From Letharia columbiana (Eukaryota > Ascomycota > Lecanoromycetes > Lecanorales > Parmeliaceae): a stretch of DNA of 64,000 nt. The translations under genes were made by a program, and so were the position numbers. Positions 11,001-25,650 of the stretch are shown here, piece by piece. A model generated the notes under the pieces. It ran no database searches, was not told the DNA's origin, and saw only the letters and a program-made list of their open reading frames with translations. The stretch covers positions 124,001 through 188,000 of the forward strand of contig NW_023501079.1 in assembly GCF_014066305.1 (NCBI RefSeq), given 5' to 3'. Every line of letters begins with the position of its first letter. Position 1 is the first letter of the stretch.

Positions 11001-13142
11001 TTTTATAAAAGTTTAATTAGCGTTTATTCTATAAAGAGGCTTTAATAGCGATAGTATACGCGAATAGAGAGATGAAAGCGAGTATTTTTTTTGTTTTTAA
11101 CTCTTTAATTCTTATATATAAGACTTTTAAGTCCCTAACAGCGACTTAGTTAAAGATATTTAATTTTCTAATTCTTATAATAGTTTAGCGAGGATATTCT
11201 TCTTAATATTAACGACTTTTAGAATTATATTAACTTATTCTTTTATTAATAGGTTTATATTCTTATATAAAGTACTATTATCGCTGAAACGATATCTAAT
11301 CTTTAGGTACTTAAAATATCTATCTTCTTTTCGAATTTTATTTATTAATAATTTAAGATATTTATATTCTTATATATTAAAATTTTCGATAGTAATATTA
11401 TTATTTCTTTTAGTGGAGAAAGTATTACGTTGATTATTCGAGGGGGTAGAGTTTTTACTAGTTTTATTAGTCTCTTTCTTACTCTTTAGACCTAATATAT
11501 TATTAATAACTTGAAGGTTTATATTTAATGCTCGTAGGAAAATAATTAATTCTCGAAAAGTATTAAAAGGTTATTCTGAAATTTGATATCTTAGGCGTAT
11601 AGAGATTAGTCGTTTTAGATTAGATATTTTATAAATATTAGTGAATTCTAAGGGAGCGATAGCTATAGAGAATTATACGTAGAAGTCCTCAAACGATTTC
11701 TTCTTATCTGTTACTTCTATATCAAATTTAGAATTAAATATCTCAATATTCGATTTAATAATCTTATTATATATTCTAAATATATTATCTAATTTATTAA
11801 TTATTTCTTAGATAATTTAATATAAGTCTAAGATATCTTTATTTACTCTTATTTTAATAACGTCGTAAGTAGTAGACTTATAATAGTCTCGTATATAATT
11901 AATTTTCTTAAGTTTAGTAGAAAAGATTATAGCGCTTTATCTAAACTTCGCTTTAAGATATTAATATTAGCTATTCTACTTATTTCGATTATTAATATTA
12001 TAGAAATCCGAGACGTCGAGGTATTATTTATTTAATTCTATATTCTCTACGCGATTTATAATAAGAATATAGCGTAAGTTTTAATAAAGGCTATTAATAG
12101 GGATACTCGACTAATAAGATATAGATATAATCTCTACGTCTTCTTTATCGAAGTTTTTTAAATTAACTAATATATAAGATTATATCTTTTTTAGCTATTA
12201 CTCTTTACACTTTAAATCTTACTTAAATTTTTTATTTTCTTTAATAAATTCTATAATATTAATATAATATCTATTACGTAAACCTCGAAGTCTATTATTA
12301 ATTTCTCGCTTATAAGATAATTAGCTATTATTATTACTTAGCTAAGTAATAATTATTAATATCTTCATCTTAATATAAGCGATATTCTAGTCGAGTTCTT
12401 TATTTTATTATTAAAGTATCTTAATATTACGACTAGCAGTTCGAAAGCTCTCTATTAAAATCTTTAATTTATTATATTAAGTATTAAGAGTATTAATAGC
12501 GCTTTTTATAAAATTCTACGAATTAGTAATAAATATAAAGATTATAATAAACTCTTCTTCGATAATATCTATAAGTTATACTTCGATATAATTTAAACTA
12601 AGTTTAATAGTATATCTTCTAGAGATAAAACGCTTTTCTTTACGTCGTATAAATAATATAGTAGTATTTAAGACCTTCTTATCGAAGTTCTCGAGTTTTT
12701 CTAGACGGTAATATATTTATAACTTATCTATAATAATTTAACTTTATATATTATCTAGATTTAGAATTAATAGATTTATTAGTATTAAGCTAGTGAAAGT
12801 ATAAAGAGATTTAATCTAAGATCTATTTCTTTTAGTATACTAAAGATATTTATTTTCTTTAAATTCTTATTTAATCTACCTAGATTAGTCTTTATATAAG
12901 TAAAAGACTTTCTTTTAAATAATCTTTCGAGTAGTAAGCTTCTTTAATTATAGCTATTAATTTTTTAGTAATATACTTTCTTCTTAGCTATATATTTAGT
13001 ATAATTAATAAGTAAATCGCTATCGCTTTAGAAGAAAGATAGATAGTATTATATTAAGAACTTAATAATATATATAATAACTCTATATTATAGTATAAAG
13101 AGAATACTATCTATATAAAATTATTATAAGTATAGACTTTAT
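8009..13142 (-). pseudogene. body of RIP-degraded gypsy gag-pol
   Basis: Most of the coding body of the minus-strand gypsy element. Integrase core begins next to the small insertion (SDRG at about 8,020), RNase H lies near 8,900-9,500, and reverse transcriptase at about 9,690-10,110 is the best-preserved part. Protease and gag should lie between about 10,400 and 12,700, but I could not recognise motifs there. Stops are frequent, and no product is expected. Confidence 0.75.
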
Positions 13143-13238
13143 AGTAAGATAGAAAGGTCGAAAGGCCTTAATACGCTAAGCTTAATTGGGCTATAATATA
13201 AATAAGTAAGGTCGTAAGATTATTAGAACCGTGATACT
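13143..13238 (-). repeat. LTR fragment, 5' LTR of the minus-strand gypsy element
   Basis: Partner of 5,800-5,897. It keeps more unmutated positions than the left copy (AATTGGGC, GAACCGTGATACT) and so is closer to the original LTR. Confidence 0.75.
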
Positions 13239-13239
13239 C

Positions 13240-13430
13240 CGCTATATTAAATCTAAGATAGATATTAAAAAATAATAAAAAGAAAAATGTGAAAGTATTC
13301 GATATAAAGGTATCTTAATAAGTTCTATAATCTTTATCTTATAAAAGTATATAATCTAAGCTAGGTCGAAAAAGCTCTATCGAATTTAAGATAAATATTA
13401 AAAAGTAATAAGAGAGAAAGTGTAAAGATA
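13240..13430. repeat. decayed direct repeat ~137 bp apart
   Basis: A sequence beginning CTATATTAAATCTAAGATAG at about 13,240-13,295 recurs in altered form at about 13,377-13,430 (CTATCGAATTTAAGATAAAT, followed by AAAGTAATAAGAGAGAAAGT). It marks the junction between the LTR of the preceding gypsy element and the next repeat. Confidence 0.55.
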
Positions 13431-16010
13431 AGGTTCGCGTTTTTTATTATAAAGATTTAGATATAAAGATATATAATCTTTTTCTTTAATTAAGCGCTTT
13501 CTTTAGTTATAGAATTAAAAATAGAAAATTCTTTCTTTTACTCTTCGAACTTAATAAAAGACTTTTCGTCGTTAATATAAATAAATAATAAGATTATTAG
13601 ATCTAGATATTTCTTAATAAAGATTTCTTATATCTTATTTAAGATATCGAGAATCTTATTAAATAATAATTTATTAATATTCTAATATTTCTTAATACTT
13701 TTAATATTAATCTTCTTATCTTTAACTTACTTATAATCTTAATTTAGAAAAAATAAAAGTTTTATAATATCTTTAATAAGTTTTATTATATTTTTATACT
13801 ATATTAAGAGTAAAGTAATTATTCTATAAATTCTTTTTATCGCCGTTAAAAGTGTTATTAGTTTTTCTTATATTCTTAAAAGAGTATTCTTTAATAAATT
13901 AATCTTCTTTTTTATATATATAATAATTATTATAAATATCTACTTTCTTAACTTTTAATTTAGAATCGAAATTCTTAAAGACGAATAATTAATAAATCGA
14001 TTCTTTCTTAATTATCACTTTATTATTTAAATTCTTAAATTTTAACTTCTTAGAGTTTAGCTTCTCGATAATCTTTTTTAAAAATTTAGCTTTAATTATA
14101 GTATTTCTCGTTATAGATCTAATTTTATAGATAATCTTATTCTTTTTAAGTTGTTTTATATTAGCGATTAATAGAGATATTATTTATTTCTTAATCTCTA
14201 GCGTAGTATTTTTAAGTTTTTTAAGAAATCTCCCTTCTTTATAGCGACTTTCTTTATCTTTTTAAAGTTATATTTAAAGTTCTAAATAAAATAAAGATAT
14301 TCTTTATAGAGATTATAGTTATTATATTTTATAATATTAATATAATCGCTAATATCTCGAGAGTAATCATGTTTTTTCTCTTTATCTTTATATAATTATT
14401 AGATCTTAAATATAACCTTATAATATTACTTAATTTTATTATTATTTTTTATATTTATTTTTACTAGCTAGTCTTTTATAATATAATTTTAATATAAATA
14501 TTTACTCGCGAAGATTTAAGATTAATATTAATATCGTTAAGATTTAATAAAGCTTCGCGTTTCTACTATCTTAATAATTTAAATATTTAAAAGATTTATA
14601 TAATGAAGAGAAGTATTAATATCTTTAATTACTTTTTTAATAAAAATAGTTTTATTCTAATAATAATCTTTATTTTTAAATAAATTCTCGATTTAATATA
14701 AGATTAATTTAGATTTTAAAATAAAAGATATTCTTAAATAACGAGTTATGAAATTAAAAAAATTATTTAAATTTTTATAGTAAAGATTCGATAGATATAA
14801 GAAAAAGTCTTGCTATAAATAGAGATAATAAGAATTCTAATCGTAAAATATATTTATTTATTTTAATTTATTTTTAGATTTATAAAAGTAATTTAGATAA
14901 ATTTAAAAAGGATAATTAAGAATATATTATAATAAGCTTTTATAATATTATTATTTCGAAAGTAAATCTTCTTTTACTTCTAATTAAATATAATTAATTA
15001 TTTTACTAAGATCTATAAGACTTAATTAAAAGAATTTAAATTATTTAAATATATATTTAATTTAATCTTAGAGAATTAGTTTTAAAATCTTAAGATTCGC
15101 TATTTTTACTTCTTTAAATCTCGAATAAAATTTCTAACGTTTCGCTTTCTTAGCGATAATATCTAAATTATTAAAATTATAAAAAATCTTTTCTTAAAAA
15201 ATAGAGTTATATTTAATTATAAAGTATTAAAAAAAAATATAATAAGATAAAGAAAAGAAATAAGGGATTAATTAAGTTATTTTACTTCGCGATTATAAGT
15301 TATAAAATCTTCTAAAATTTCTAAAATTTTCGAGATTCTCGAAATTTTCGAATTTAAGCTTCTAGATAATAATATATTAGAAAATATAATTTAATAAAGT
15401 AAATTATATTTATAATTTAGCGGCTTAATAAAATCTAAAAATTATACTTCGTTTAATATTTAACTTAATAATATATTAATAGTATAAGAAATAATTTTTA
15501 TATTATCGACTTATATAGAGTTCTAAGATTTCCTCTTTCGATACTCTCTTTCTAAATATTTTTTATATTTTAAATTATAGTTATAAATTAAATTCTTTAT
15601 ATTCTCTAAATTCTTAACTTTATATTATATATTATAGATCTTTTTTTAAATTTTTTATTTTATTAAATACTCTATAATATCTTTCTTATCTTTATTTTCT
15701 TAATCTAAAAATTAACTAATATATTAATTAATTAATCTTTAAATCTTATAATAATTCTTAATTATAGACTTCTTCTAATTAAATATAAAAGCTTATTCTT
15801 TCTTATAAAATTAATAATAAAAATCTTTTCTTTTAGATATAGACTCGAGTATTATAATAAAAATAATAAAATAAATCTTTTAAATAGCTAAAAGATTAAA
15901 TCTATAGATTAAATTTTTAACTCGCTTAAAAATAATAAAAGATTTAACTCTTTAATTTAAAAAATTTATATTTTTTAATTTAAGAAAAAAAATTTTTTTT
16001 TAAAAATAAA
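13410..16010 (-). repeat. inverted copy of 23,050-25,650
   Basis: Collinear in reverse complement with 23,050-25,650: paired positions sum to about 39,060. For example, the complement of 15,270-15,370, with repeated AAATTTCGA and ATCGCGAAGTAAAGT, matches 23,690-23,795, and 13,545-13,570 matches 25,490-25,515. Differences are mostly C/T and G/A transitions, so both copies were mutated separately. In element sense this is the region downstream of the gypsy integrase. Confidence 0.8.
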
Positions 16011-16062
16011 AAAAACTTTTTTTCCTTTTTTTTTAAAAAAAACTTTTTTTTTTTTTTTTTTA

Positions 16063-16096
<34 letters not shown>

Positions 16097-16247
16097 TTAT
16101 AAAAAATATTTTTTTTTATAAAATTATATATTTCCTTTTTTTTTTTTTTTAAAATAAAAAAAAAAAATAAAACATTATTATTTTCTTTTTTTTTTTTTTT
16201 AAAAATATATTTTATATTTTTTTTTTTTTTTAATAAAAATTTATTAT
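15960..16247. repeat. homopolymer A/T tracts at an element junction
   Basis: Long uninterrupted runs of T and A (several above 15 bases, around 16,036-16,100 and 16,138-16,235) separate the inverted segment on the left from the start of the + copy on the right. The runs may have arisen by slippage in RIP-created AT sequence, and they are also places where assembly is unreliable. Confidence 0.8.
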
Positions 16248-19200
16248 TATAACTAAGAATTATCTTTTCCTTCTTCGAGAAACTCCTTTTTAGAAGTATA
16301 TATATGCTTTTTATATAGTATCCCTAATAATTAATAGTAATACTCGACTTTTCTATATTCTTTAATTATTATTCTTATTATTTTTCTTATTAAAGATACT
16401 ATTCTTATATTAAAAAGTTTTACTTCTATTACTTTTTAAAGATAAAGAAAAATTTTTTTTTAAAAGAAAGGATCGCTATAGAAGCTATTTAATTTCTCTT
16501 ATTCTTTTTAAATAACTTTTCTTCTCTTAAAGAAAACTTATCTCTTATTCTTAATACTTTTCTTTCTTCTTAATAAATTTTTCTTTTTATATTCTCTTTA
16601 TATCTTTTTATAATAGAGTATAATTATTTATAATTAATAAAGTTAGAAAATCTATTCTATTAGATTTAACGATTTTACTTATCTTTTAATTTTAAGCTTT
16701 TCTTAATAAAAAATTCTAAACTTTATAAATAGATTCTTAATAAAAACTATTATTAGATTATTAAATCGATTATATAGACTTATAATCTATTTACTAACGT
16801 TCTTTATAATTAAGATTTATATATTTAATAAAGTTAATCTTAGAGTATTAACTTAATCTCTCTTTCGAAAAATACTTAATTAGGAAAACCTCTTATCTAT
16901 TCTCTTTTCTAGAATTATAATTTTAGATTTATAAATACTCTAATAAAAGTAGTTATTATCTTTATTTATAAAATTTATTATTATATAAATAATAATTACT
17001 TTCTTATCTAATAAATTAAAATAACTTAATTTAAATTTAAAAATATCTTTATTTTTAAAAATTTAAATCTTAATTTAAGAGATTATATAGATATCTTTTT
17101 AGAGTTATTATCTTCTCCTTTTCTTAAAATAACTTAATCTTCTTATTTTAATAATAGAATTTTTTTTAAGCTCCATAAAGATAAAGAAAGAATATTTATT
17201 AATCTTTTTTTATTATTATTTATAACTCTTATATAAAGATTTTAATCTCTTTATTAATCTTAATTCTTATCTTTCTTTTTATCGCTCTTAGATTTTATAT
17301 TAAAAATAAATTAGACTTTAAAAAAATTAAGTATATTAAATTTCTAAGATTTTTATATAGCTATAAACTTAATAAATAAAATTCTCTTTTTATTAGATTA
17401 AGCTATATTTAATAAGATATTAAAAAATAATAATAAAGAATATCGAAATTTCTTAAGTATAGGATTTTCTAATAATAAATTTAATAGATTAGCTTTTAAT
17501 TAGTTAGAAGCTTTTAACTTAGAAAATATTACTTTAAAATTTAATTTTAATTAAAATTAGCTTTTATAAAATTAAGAGAGCTCTTAATAAATATTATCTT
17601 CGTTTATAAAAGTAAATTTAATAATATAATAGATTATACTATAAGCTATATAAGTAACTTTAAATAATTTATAATTTATATTTAATATTATAGATTTAAT
17701 AAATTTATAAAGTCTTTTAAAATCTTTTAAGTAAGTTACTTCGAGAGGATCTAATAATAATTTCTATATCTTTAATCTAGAATTCTTTTATTTAGATTTT
17801 AAAGAATTATATAATATTAATAATATTATTTTTAATAATAAAGAAATTATATATTAAATATATTCTTTTATTAATATATAAAGACTATCTATAATTAAAG
17901 AAGAGAATATTATATATATAAATCTCTTAACTTATTTTTAAGAAGCTATCTTATTTTAATAATTAAATACTCTATTTTAAAATAAAAAAATACGATAATA
18001 TAACTTTAAATAGAATTAAAAAGAATACTTACTTAATTATAAAATTATTTTAAAATATTTATATTCTCTAACTTTAAATTAATTTATAAGATAAATTTAT
18101 ACTTTTAATAACATTAGTAATAGATATAATCTTATAAACTATATATAAGAATATCTTTAAATATATTATATAAATAGAAATCTTTAAAAAATAGCTTAAG
18201 CTATTTAAATATAAAATTATTTAAAAATTAAGTTATAAACTATTATATCTTCTTTAATTTTCTTAAATTATACTTTATAAATTTATAAAGAAGCTTAATA
18301 ATAGAAAGAAGCTATAGTATTATTTTAATTAATAAAAAAAATTATAATATAAAAATATATAAAAGAAAGTTTAAGATCGAGAATAAGAGAGAGATAGAAA
18401 TTAAGATTATAAATAACGATTTAATAAAGATAAATCTTTCTCTAGAGAATAATAAGATAAATTTTAAAAAGCTTAAAAGCGATTATTTCTTTCTTCTCGC
18501 TCTTTTATAATAAATTTATAAATATATAATACTTGTTCTTATTAGCTAAAACTATTATATCTAAACTATAAATATTAATAATAATTAAATTTCTTTATAT
18601 ATTTCTCTTATACTTTTTAAACTTATATATCTTATTAATAAAATTAAGATAATTAAATATCTTTTTATATATAGCTATTTAAATAGTAATTTTTATAGAC
18701 TTTATTCTTAGACTTAGACTTAGACTTAAGCTTTAATTATAACTTTAAAAAATTAAGCTTTAAAAAATATTCTATTAACTTTTAAATAATTATTTATAAT
18801 TATAATTAAAAACGTCTAGCTAAATTAATTATAATATTTAAATTAAATAAATTATTAGAATTATAATAAATATTTATTTTATCTAGCTAGATAATATAGC
18901 GATAATTAAAAATATAATAATTAAGAATTTATAAAAATATTTATATCTTAATCTTTATAGAAAGTATACTTTTATAATCTTAAAAATAAGAGCTTTATTT
19001 CTAAGAGCTATTATAGAAATTATAATTTTATATATTTATAGAATTCTTTAATATATTATATAAATAATAATAATTATTTTTATAATATATATAAGAATAA
19101 GACTTTAGAAGATAAGAAATTTAATTATAAGAATAAGAAAGTCGATATTAAATTTATTTTAATTATTTATTATATTACTATAAGTAAAATAAAAGATTTA

Positions 19201-22200
19201 TTAATTTATTAAAAATATTAAAAGAAGTTTTTATCTAATAATTAGTTATATATTTATTTTAAAAAGAAATCTTATTATTAAATAGCGTCTTTAAAGAATA
19301 TTAGAAAGATCTTTAAAGATAAGAATTCTATACTTAGCTTACTATTAGAGAAATTAATATAAATCTTTAAAAAAATACTATTAATAAAAATATTTATTTC
19401 TAAAAAACTCGAGTTAATTAAATTTATAATATCTACGAATTTAAATAATAAAATAATCTTTTAATTATAATATTATCTTATTAAACTATTTAATCTTTCT
19501 TTAAAAGCTTTATTAAAATTAAAATATCTAAATATTAAATATTTAATAAGTATAAAAAATCGAGTTTTCTTAAAGAGATTAATATTTTTATTCGCTATTA
19601 AGAAGTATATAGCTTCGATTATCTTATATAAAATTAATTTAAATCGATATTTTATTAATAAATAAATTATTCTTTCTTTCTTTATAAAAGATAAAACTTT
19701 AAAAAAAAAGTTTATTATAATTAAGTTTATTTAAGATATATATATTATAAATAATCTTAAGATAAATCTTTTAATAAAAATAAATATACTTAATTTAGAA
19801 GAAGTAGTAATTAATCTTTTATAGAAGAAAGTAATTTTTATTAAATATAAAAATATCGCGATATTAATATAAGCTATCGCTAAGAATAATATAAGAATTT
19901 AATAAATTATAAAATTAGAATAATATTAAGTTATTTCTTTAAAATTTATTAGATTTATTATTATATCTTTATAAGATAAAAGCTTATTTTTTAATTAAGA
20001 CTTTCTTTTTAAATTAGAGATAAATAAAATTTATATATATCTTATAAATATAAATTTTAACTTTATTTCTATTCGAAATAATAGCGTTACTTTATTTATA
20101 ATATCTCGCTATTATAGAATTAGCTTTATAATTAAATATAAAGTTAAAGAAAATTACTTAATTTAAATAAAGAATTATTTTTTAATAATTAAGATATTTA
20201 AAGATAAAGGGTTTATACTTAAGAAATTTATTAATCTTATTATATTAAAGTTAGTTATTAAGAAAGTAATTATAAATCTTACTTTAAAAACTTAACTATC
20301 TAATAAAATTACTATTTATAAAAAATAGAAATATATTAATATAATACGAAGTATTTTAAAAGAAAAATCTTTATATTTAAAAAGACTTTAATAATATTAT
20401 TAATCTTTTTAAATTAGAATAACTATAAATATTAATTATTATAAATTAATAATCTTCTATAATAAAATTAAAAAATAAGATTTATTCTCTAATTTTAAAA
20501 GGTTATAAGCTTATTAATAAAAAGTTTAATAAGATATATATTTAAGATAAGATAAGCTAGTCTAAAGAACTAACTTTTTTTACTTTTTCTATTTTTATAA
20601 TTTATAAAATAATCTATATTAAGTTTAAGAAAATATTAAAGCGAAAGAAAAGAGTTATTATTAATATTAGAGATTTTAATAAAATTATAATTTTTAATAA
20701 TTATTCTCTTTCTCTATAGAATAATATAATTATAATAATTTAAGAATATACTTTTATTAATATAATTAATTATAATAAATAATTTTATCTTTTTTTAATA
20801 AAGAAAGATTATTAATAACGATTTATTATAATATCTTATTAAGAATTAGAGTACTTTAATATAATAGTAATAAGTTTTAAAAACTTAATATTTTATATTT
20901 AGAGAAAAATAAATAACTTTTTTTATTTATATTATTATTTTATTAGATACTATATAAATAATATTATTATCTTTTCTCGAAGTATAAAAAATTATTTTAA
21001 ATACTTAAGAACGATTTTTTATCTCTTCGCGAAATTTAAAATTATTCTTAAATTTAAAAAATTCTATTTTAGATATTTATTAATTATATTTCTAGAATAG
21101 AAGATAAATAGATTTAATTTTATTATTATTAAGAAAAGAATTATAATAATTAAAAAAATATAATTTTCTATTATTTTAAAAATATTTAAAATCTATATAG
21201 AAATAGTAAATTAATTATAAAGAAACGTTAGATACTTTATATAGATTTCTAAATTACTATAACGCTTAAAAAATTTTTTTTTTAAAGCGATCTCTAGTCT
21301 TAAATAATTATTTTTATAGAAATTTCTTAAAGATTATAAAGATTACTTCTATTAAAGAGAAAGTAAAGATTTTCTATATTTTATAATAAATATTAATTAT
21401 AAAAATTTATCTATATTATTATAATATTAATTATTAACTTTATATTAATCTTAATAAATTTAAAAAGTATAATTTTAAAGTTATAATATATTACGTAATA
21501 AATAATCTTTAAAAAAATTCTTTTTTTAAAATAAATATTTAATTTATTATATTTTTATCTAAGCTCTTAAATATTATAAAGTTATATTATTAATTAATAA
21601 AATTAAAAATAATTATCTTAATTTAAATTTTAAAGAAGATTTTTTATATACTAAATTAAAGAATAAAAAAGAAGATTATTATTTTTATAAATTACTCTAT
21701 TATTATCGATATTATTTATTAAATTATACTTTCTTCTTTATTCTCTAATTAAATAAATTTATAACTTATATATATTTTATAATATATCTTTTAATTTAAT
21801 CTAAATATATAATAAAGACTTAATAAGTAAAATATAATTCTTAACGCTTTATCTAAATTACTTTATAAATAAAAAAAGAAATTTTCTATATTTAAGATCT
21901 AGAAATTCTTAATAAAATTCTTATATATAACTTAATACTTATAAAAATATTTAAGAAATTTTATATTAAACTTATACTTAACTATTAAGAGAATAAAAAA
22001 TAATTAAAGATTCTTAATACTCTTATTACTCGAAAGATATAGCTTCTTAAAAAATAAGAATCTATAAAATATATTAAACTCTTAAATATATAATTTCTAC
22101 TTTAAGATAAAATTATTTATTATTAAGATAAGTTTAATAAGTAAAAATAATTTTATATTTTAAAGAAGATAAAGTAGAAGATTTTTAAGCTTACTTATAA

Positions 22201-25200
22201 TAATTATAATTATATTAATTTCCATAAATTATATAAGAGAATTATAAAGACCTACTATATAAGATATTTAACTTAATACTTAAAGCGTTATATTATTTAT
22301 TATTCGAAGTATTAGCTAAATTAAATTATAAGATATATCTTATATAAGAGTTTTAAGTCTATTATAACTTCTACTTTAATTTTTTATATAATTACTATTA
22401 ATTTTATTCTAGTACTATTATTTCTAAAAAATAAATTTAACGTAATAATAATTATTATTAATAGATTTTTAAAAGAAATATATCTATATTAAGAAAAGAT
22501 ATATAAAATATTATCGAATAGATAGAAGTCTTACTTCTTATTCTCGTTAATTAAAAAATCTCTAAAGCTATTATTTTAGATAGAGATTTAAAATTTCTTT
22601 CGAATCTTTAAAAAGCTATCTTTAGAACTTTAGAAATAAAGCTTTTTATCTTTACTACTTATTATTTATAAATTAATAATTAATCTAAACGAATAAATTA
22701 GATAATAAAGATTTACTTTAAAATTTTATATTTTTTATATTCTTAATAATTTTTAAAATAAATTCTTTATATATTTTAGAGATAGTTTTAATAATTTTAT
22801 AAATATATTAATAGAAAAGACTTTTAATAAGATTATCTATAATATAAAATTTAACGATAAATTTAATATAATATATATCTTAATAAAAAATTAAATAGAT
22901 ACTATAAATAATTATATTTAATATTAATAAAAAGCTTTAGATATCTTAGCTTTCGCGGCGATTAATATAAAATTTAAATATAATTTAAAATATAAAGCTT
23001 TAATTATAAAGAAAGAAAATAAAGCTTTTATTAAGCTTTATAAGAGATATTATCTTCTTAAATTTAAAAATATAAAACTTTTAAATTAGAGAGCTAGATT
23101 TTTTATTATTTTTAAATAAGTTAAAAATTTAATTTATAAACTTAATCTTTTAATTATTTAAAAGATTTATTCCATTATCTCTATTATAATACTCGAGTCT
23201 ATATCTAAAAGAAAAGATTTTTATTATTAATCTTATAAAAAAGAATAAGCTTTTATATTTAATTAGAAAAAGCCTATAATTAAGAATTATTATAAGATTT
23301 AAAGATTAATTAATTAATATATTAGTTAATCTTTAAATTAAGAAAGTAAAGATAAAAAAGATATTATAGAGTATCTAATAAAATAGAAGAATTAGAAAAA
23401 GGCCTATAATATATAATATAAAATTAAGAATTTAAAGAATATAAAGGATTTAATTTATAACTATAATTCGAAATACAAAAAACGCTCGTAAAGAAAGTAT
23501 TAAAAAAGGAAATCTTAGAACTCTATATAAGTTTATAGCGTAAAGATTATTTCTTACGCTACTAATATATTATTAAATTAGATATTAAATAAAGTATAAT
23601 TTTTAGACTTTATTAAGTCGCTAAACTATAAATATATTTTATTTTATAATTTATATTTTTTAATATATTATTATCTAGAAGCTCGAGTTTAGAAATTTCG
23701 AAAATTTCGAAAATTTCGAAAATTTCGAAAATTTTAAAAATTTTAAAAGACTTTATAATTTATAATCGCGAAGTAAAGTAACTTAATTAGCCTCTTATTT
23801 CTTTTCTTTATCTTATTATAATTTCTTTTAATACTTTATAATTAAATATAACTCTACTTCTTAAAAAAAGACTTTTTATAATTTTAATAATTTAGAAGTT
23901 ATCGCTAAAAAAGTAAAGCTTTAATAATTTTATTCGAGATTTAAAAACGTAGAAATAGCGAATCTTAATTATTTAAAGTTAATTCTCTAAAGATTAAATC
24001 GAATATATATTTAAATAATTTAAATTCTTTTAATCGAGTATTATAGATCTTTATAAAATAATTAATTATATTTAATTTAAAGTAAAAGAAGATTTACTTT
24101 TAAAGTAGTAGAATTACGATATTCTACTATAATATATTCTTAATTATTCTTTTTAAATTTATCTAAATTACTTTTATAAACTTAAGAATAAACTTAAATA
24201 AATAAATATATTTATTTATAATTCTTATTATCTTTATTTATAGCGAGACTATTTTATATATATATTAAATCTTTATTATTAAATTTTAAATAACTTTCTT
24301 AATTTCGTAATATATTATTTAAGAATATCTTTTATCTTAAGATTTAAGTTAATCTTATATTAGATAAAAGAGTCTATTTAAGAATAAAGACTATTATTAA
24401 AATAAGATTATTTTTATTAAAAAAGTATCTAAAGATATTAATACTTTTTTTTATAATATAAATCTTTTAAATACTTAAATCGCTAAGATAGTAGAAATAT
24501 AAAGCTTTACTAAATTCTAGCGATATTAATATTAATCTTAAATCTTCGCGAGTAAAGATTTATATTAGAATTATATTATAAAAGACTAAGTAGCGAAGAT
24601 AAATATAAAAAATAATAAAATAATTAAGTAATATTATAAGATTATATTTAAAATTTATTAAATATATAAAGATAAAGATAAAGAATATAATTACTCTCGA
24701 GATATTAGCGTTTATATTAATATTATAAAGTATAATAATTATAATCTTTATTAAAAATATCTTTATTTTATTTAGAACTTTAAATATAACTTTAAGAAAG
24801 CTAAGAAAGTCGCTATAAAGAAGATAAATTAAGAATACTTTATTAGAGATTAAGAAATAAATAATATCGCTATTAAATATTAATATAAAACGATTTAAAA
24901 AAGATAAAGCTTTAATATATAAGATAAGATCTAAAATAGAAAATATTATAATTAAAGCTAAATTCTTAAAAAAGATTATTAAGAAGTCGAAGATTAAGAA
25001 GTTAAAAGTCGAGAATTTAAGTAATAAGATAATAATTAAGAAGAAATCGACTTATTAGTTATTTATTTTTAAGAATTTAAATTTAGAGTTAAAAGTTAAG
25101 AAAGTAGATATTTATAATAATAATTAGTATATATAAAGAAGAAGATTAACTTATTAAAGAATACTCTTTTTAAGAATATAAGAAAAGCTAATAGCACTTT

Positions 25201-25650
25201 TAACGGCGATAAAAAGAATTTATAAAATAATTACTTTACTCTTAGCTTAGTATAAAAATATAATAAAACTTATTAAAGACGTTATAAAACTTTTATATTT
25301 TCTAAATTAAGATAATAAGTAAATTAAAGATAAAAAGATCGATATTAAGAGTATTAAGAATTATTAGAGTATTAATAAATTATTACTAAATAAGATTCTC
25401 GAAATTTTAAATAATATATAAGAAACCTTCGCTAAGAAATATCTAGATCTAATAATCTTAATATTTATTTATATAAACGATAAAAAGTCTTTTATCGAGT
25501 TCGAAGAGTAAAAGAAAGAATTTTTCGTTTTTAATTCTATAACTAAAGAAAGCGCTTAATTAAAGAAAATAATTATATATCTTTATATTAAACTTTTATC
25601 TTTTACACTTTTCTTTCTTATAACTTTCTAATATCTATCTTTTTTGAAAG
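16248..25650 (+). mobile_element. heavily RIP-degraded Ty3/gypsy element, plus-strand copy
   Basis: Reading + near 20,655-21,080 gives reverse transcriptase: VIINIRDFNKI and, further on, a YYINNIIIFSRSIKNYFKYL stretch corresponding to the family's AYVDDI-IFS active-site region. At 22,570-22,715 comes integrase core (LDRDLKF, then a TAYHPQTDGQ-like stretch degraded by stops). At about 23,030-23,215 comes the integrase tail (KLYKRYYLLKFKNIKLLN...KIYSIISI). This type of gypsy pol is widespread in ascomycetes. The 5' part (16,250-20,400) should hold gag and protease but is too altered to confirm. A motif near 16,250-16,310 (CCTTCTTCGAGAAAC) recurs at 26,478-26,540 and may mark the LTR ends. Confidence 0.8.

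Larger units (their letters stand above)
5800..13238 (-). mobile_element. RIP-degraded Ty3/gypsy retrotransposon with LTR fragments
   Basis: The complement of about 9,690-10,110 reads as gypsy reverse transcriptase, with GLRLYINYRVLNALTI, a DIIAAFNEIRV segment and an intact YLDDILIY active site. The integrase core lies in two pieces on either side of the insertion at 7,041-8,003: SDRG is read from 8,020 downward, and the FWRKL region continues below 7,036. Near 6,540 comes an integrase-tail segment (RRNIKTIRPSKLLNYKNF). Matching sequences of about 97 bp at 5,800-5,897 and 13,143-13,238 (AGTAAGATAGAAAG, AAAGGCCTT) are the LTR parts I can align. The left copy is preceded, in element sense, by a purine run (complement of 5,899-5,909), as expected of a polypurine tract. 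Mutation is milder than in the elements to the right. Confidence 0.85.

Noticed and set aside
16036..16240. Long A/T runs that might be a poly(A) tail or a telomere-like end
   Set aside because: Runs alternate between A and T with no telomeric repeat, and lie between two degraded transposon segments; slippage in AT-rich DNA explains them better.
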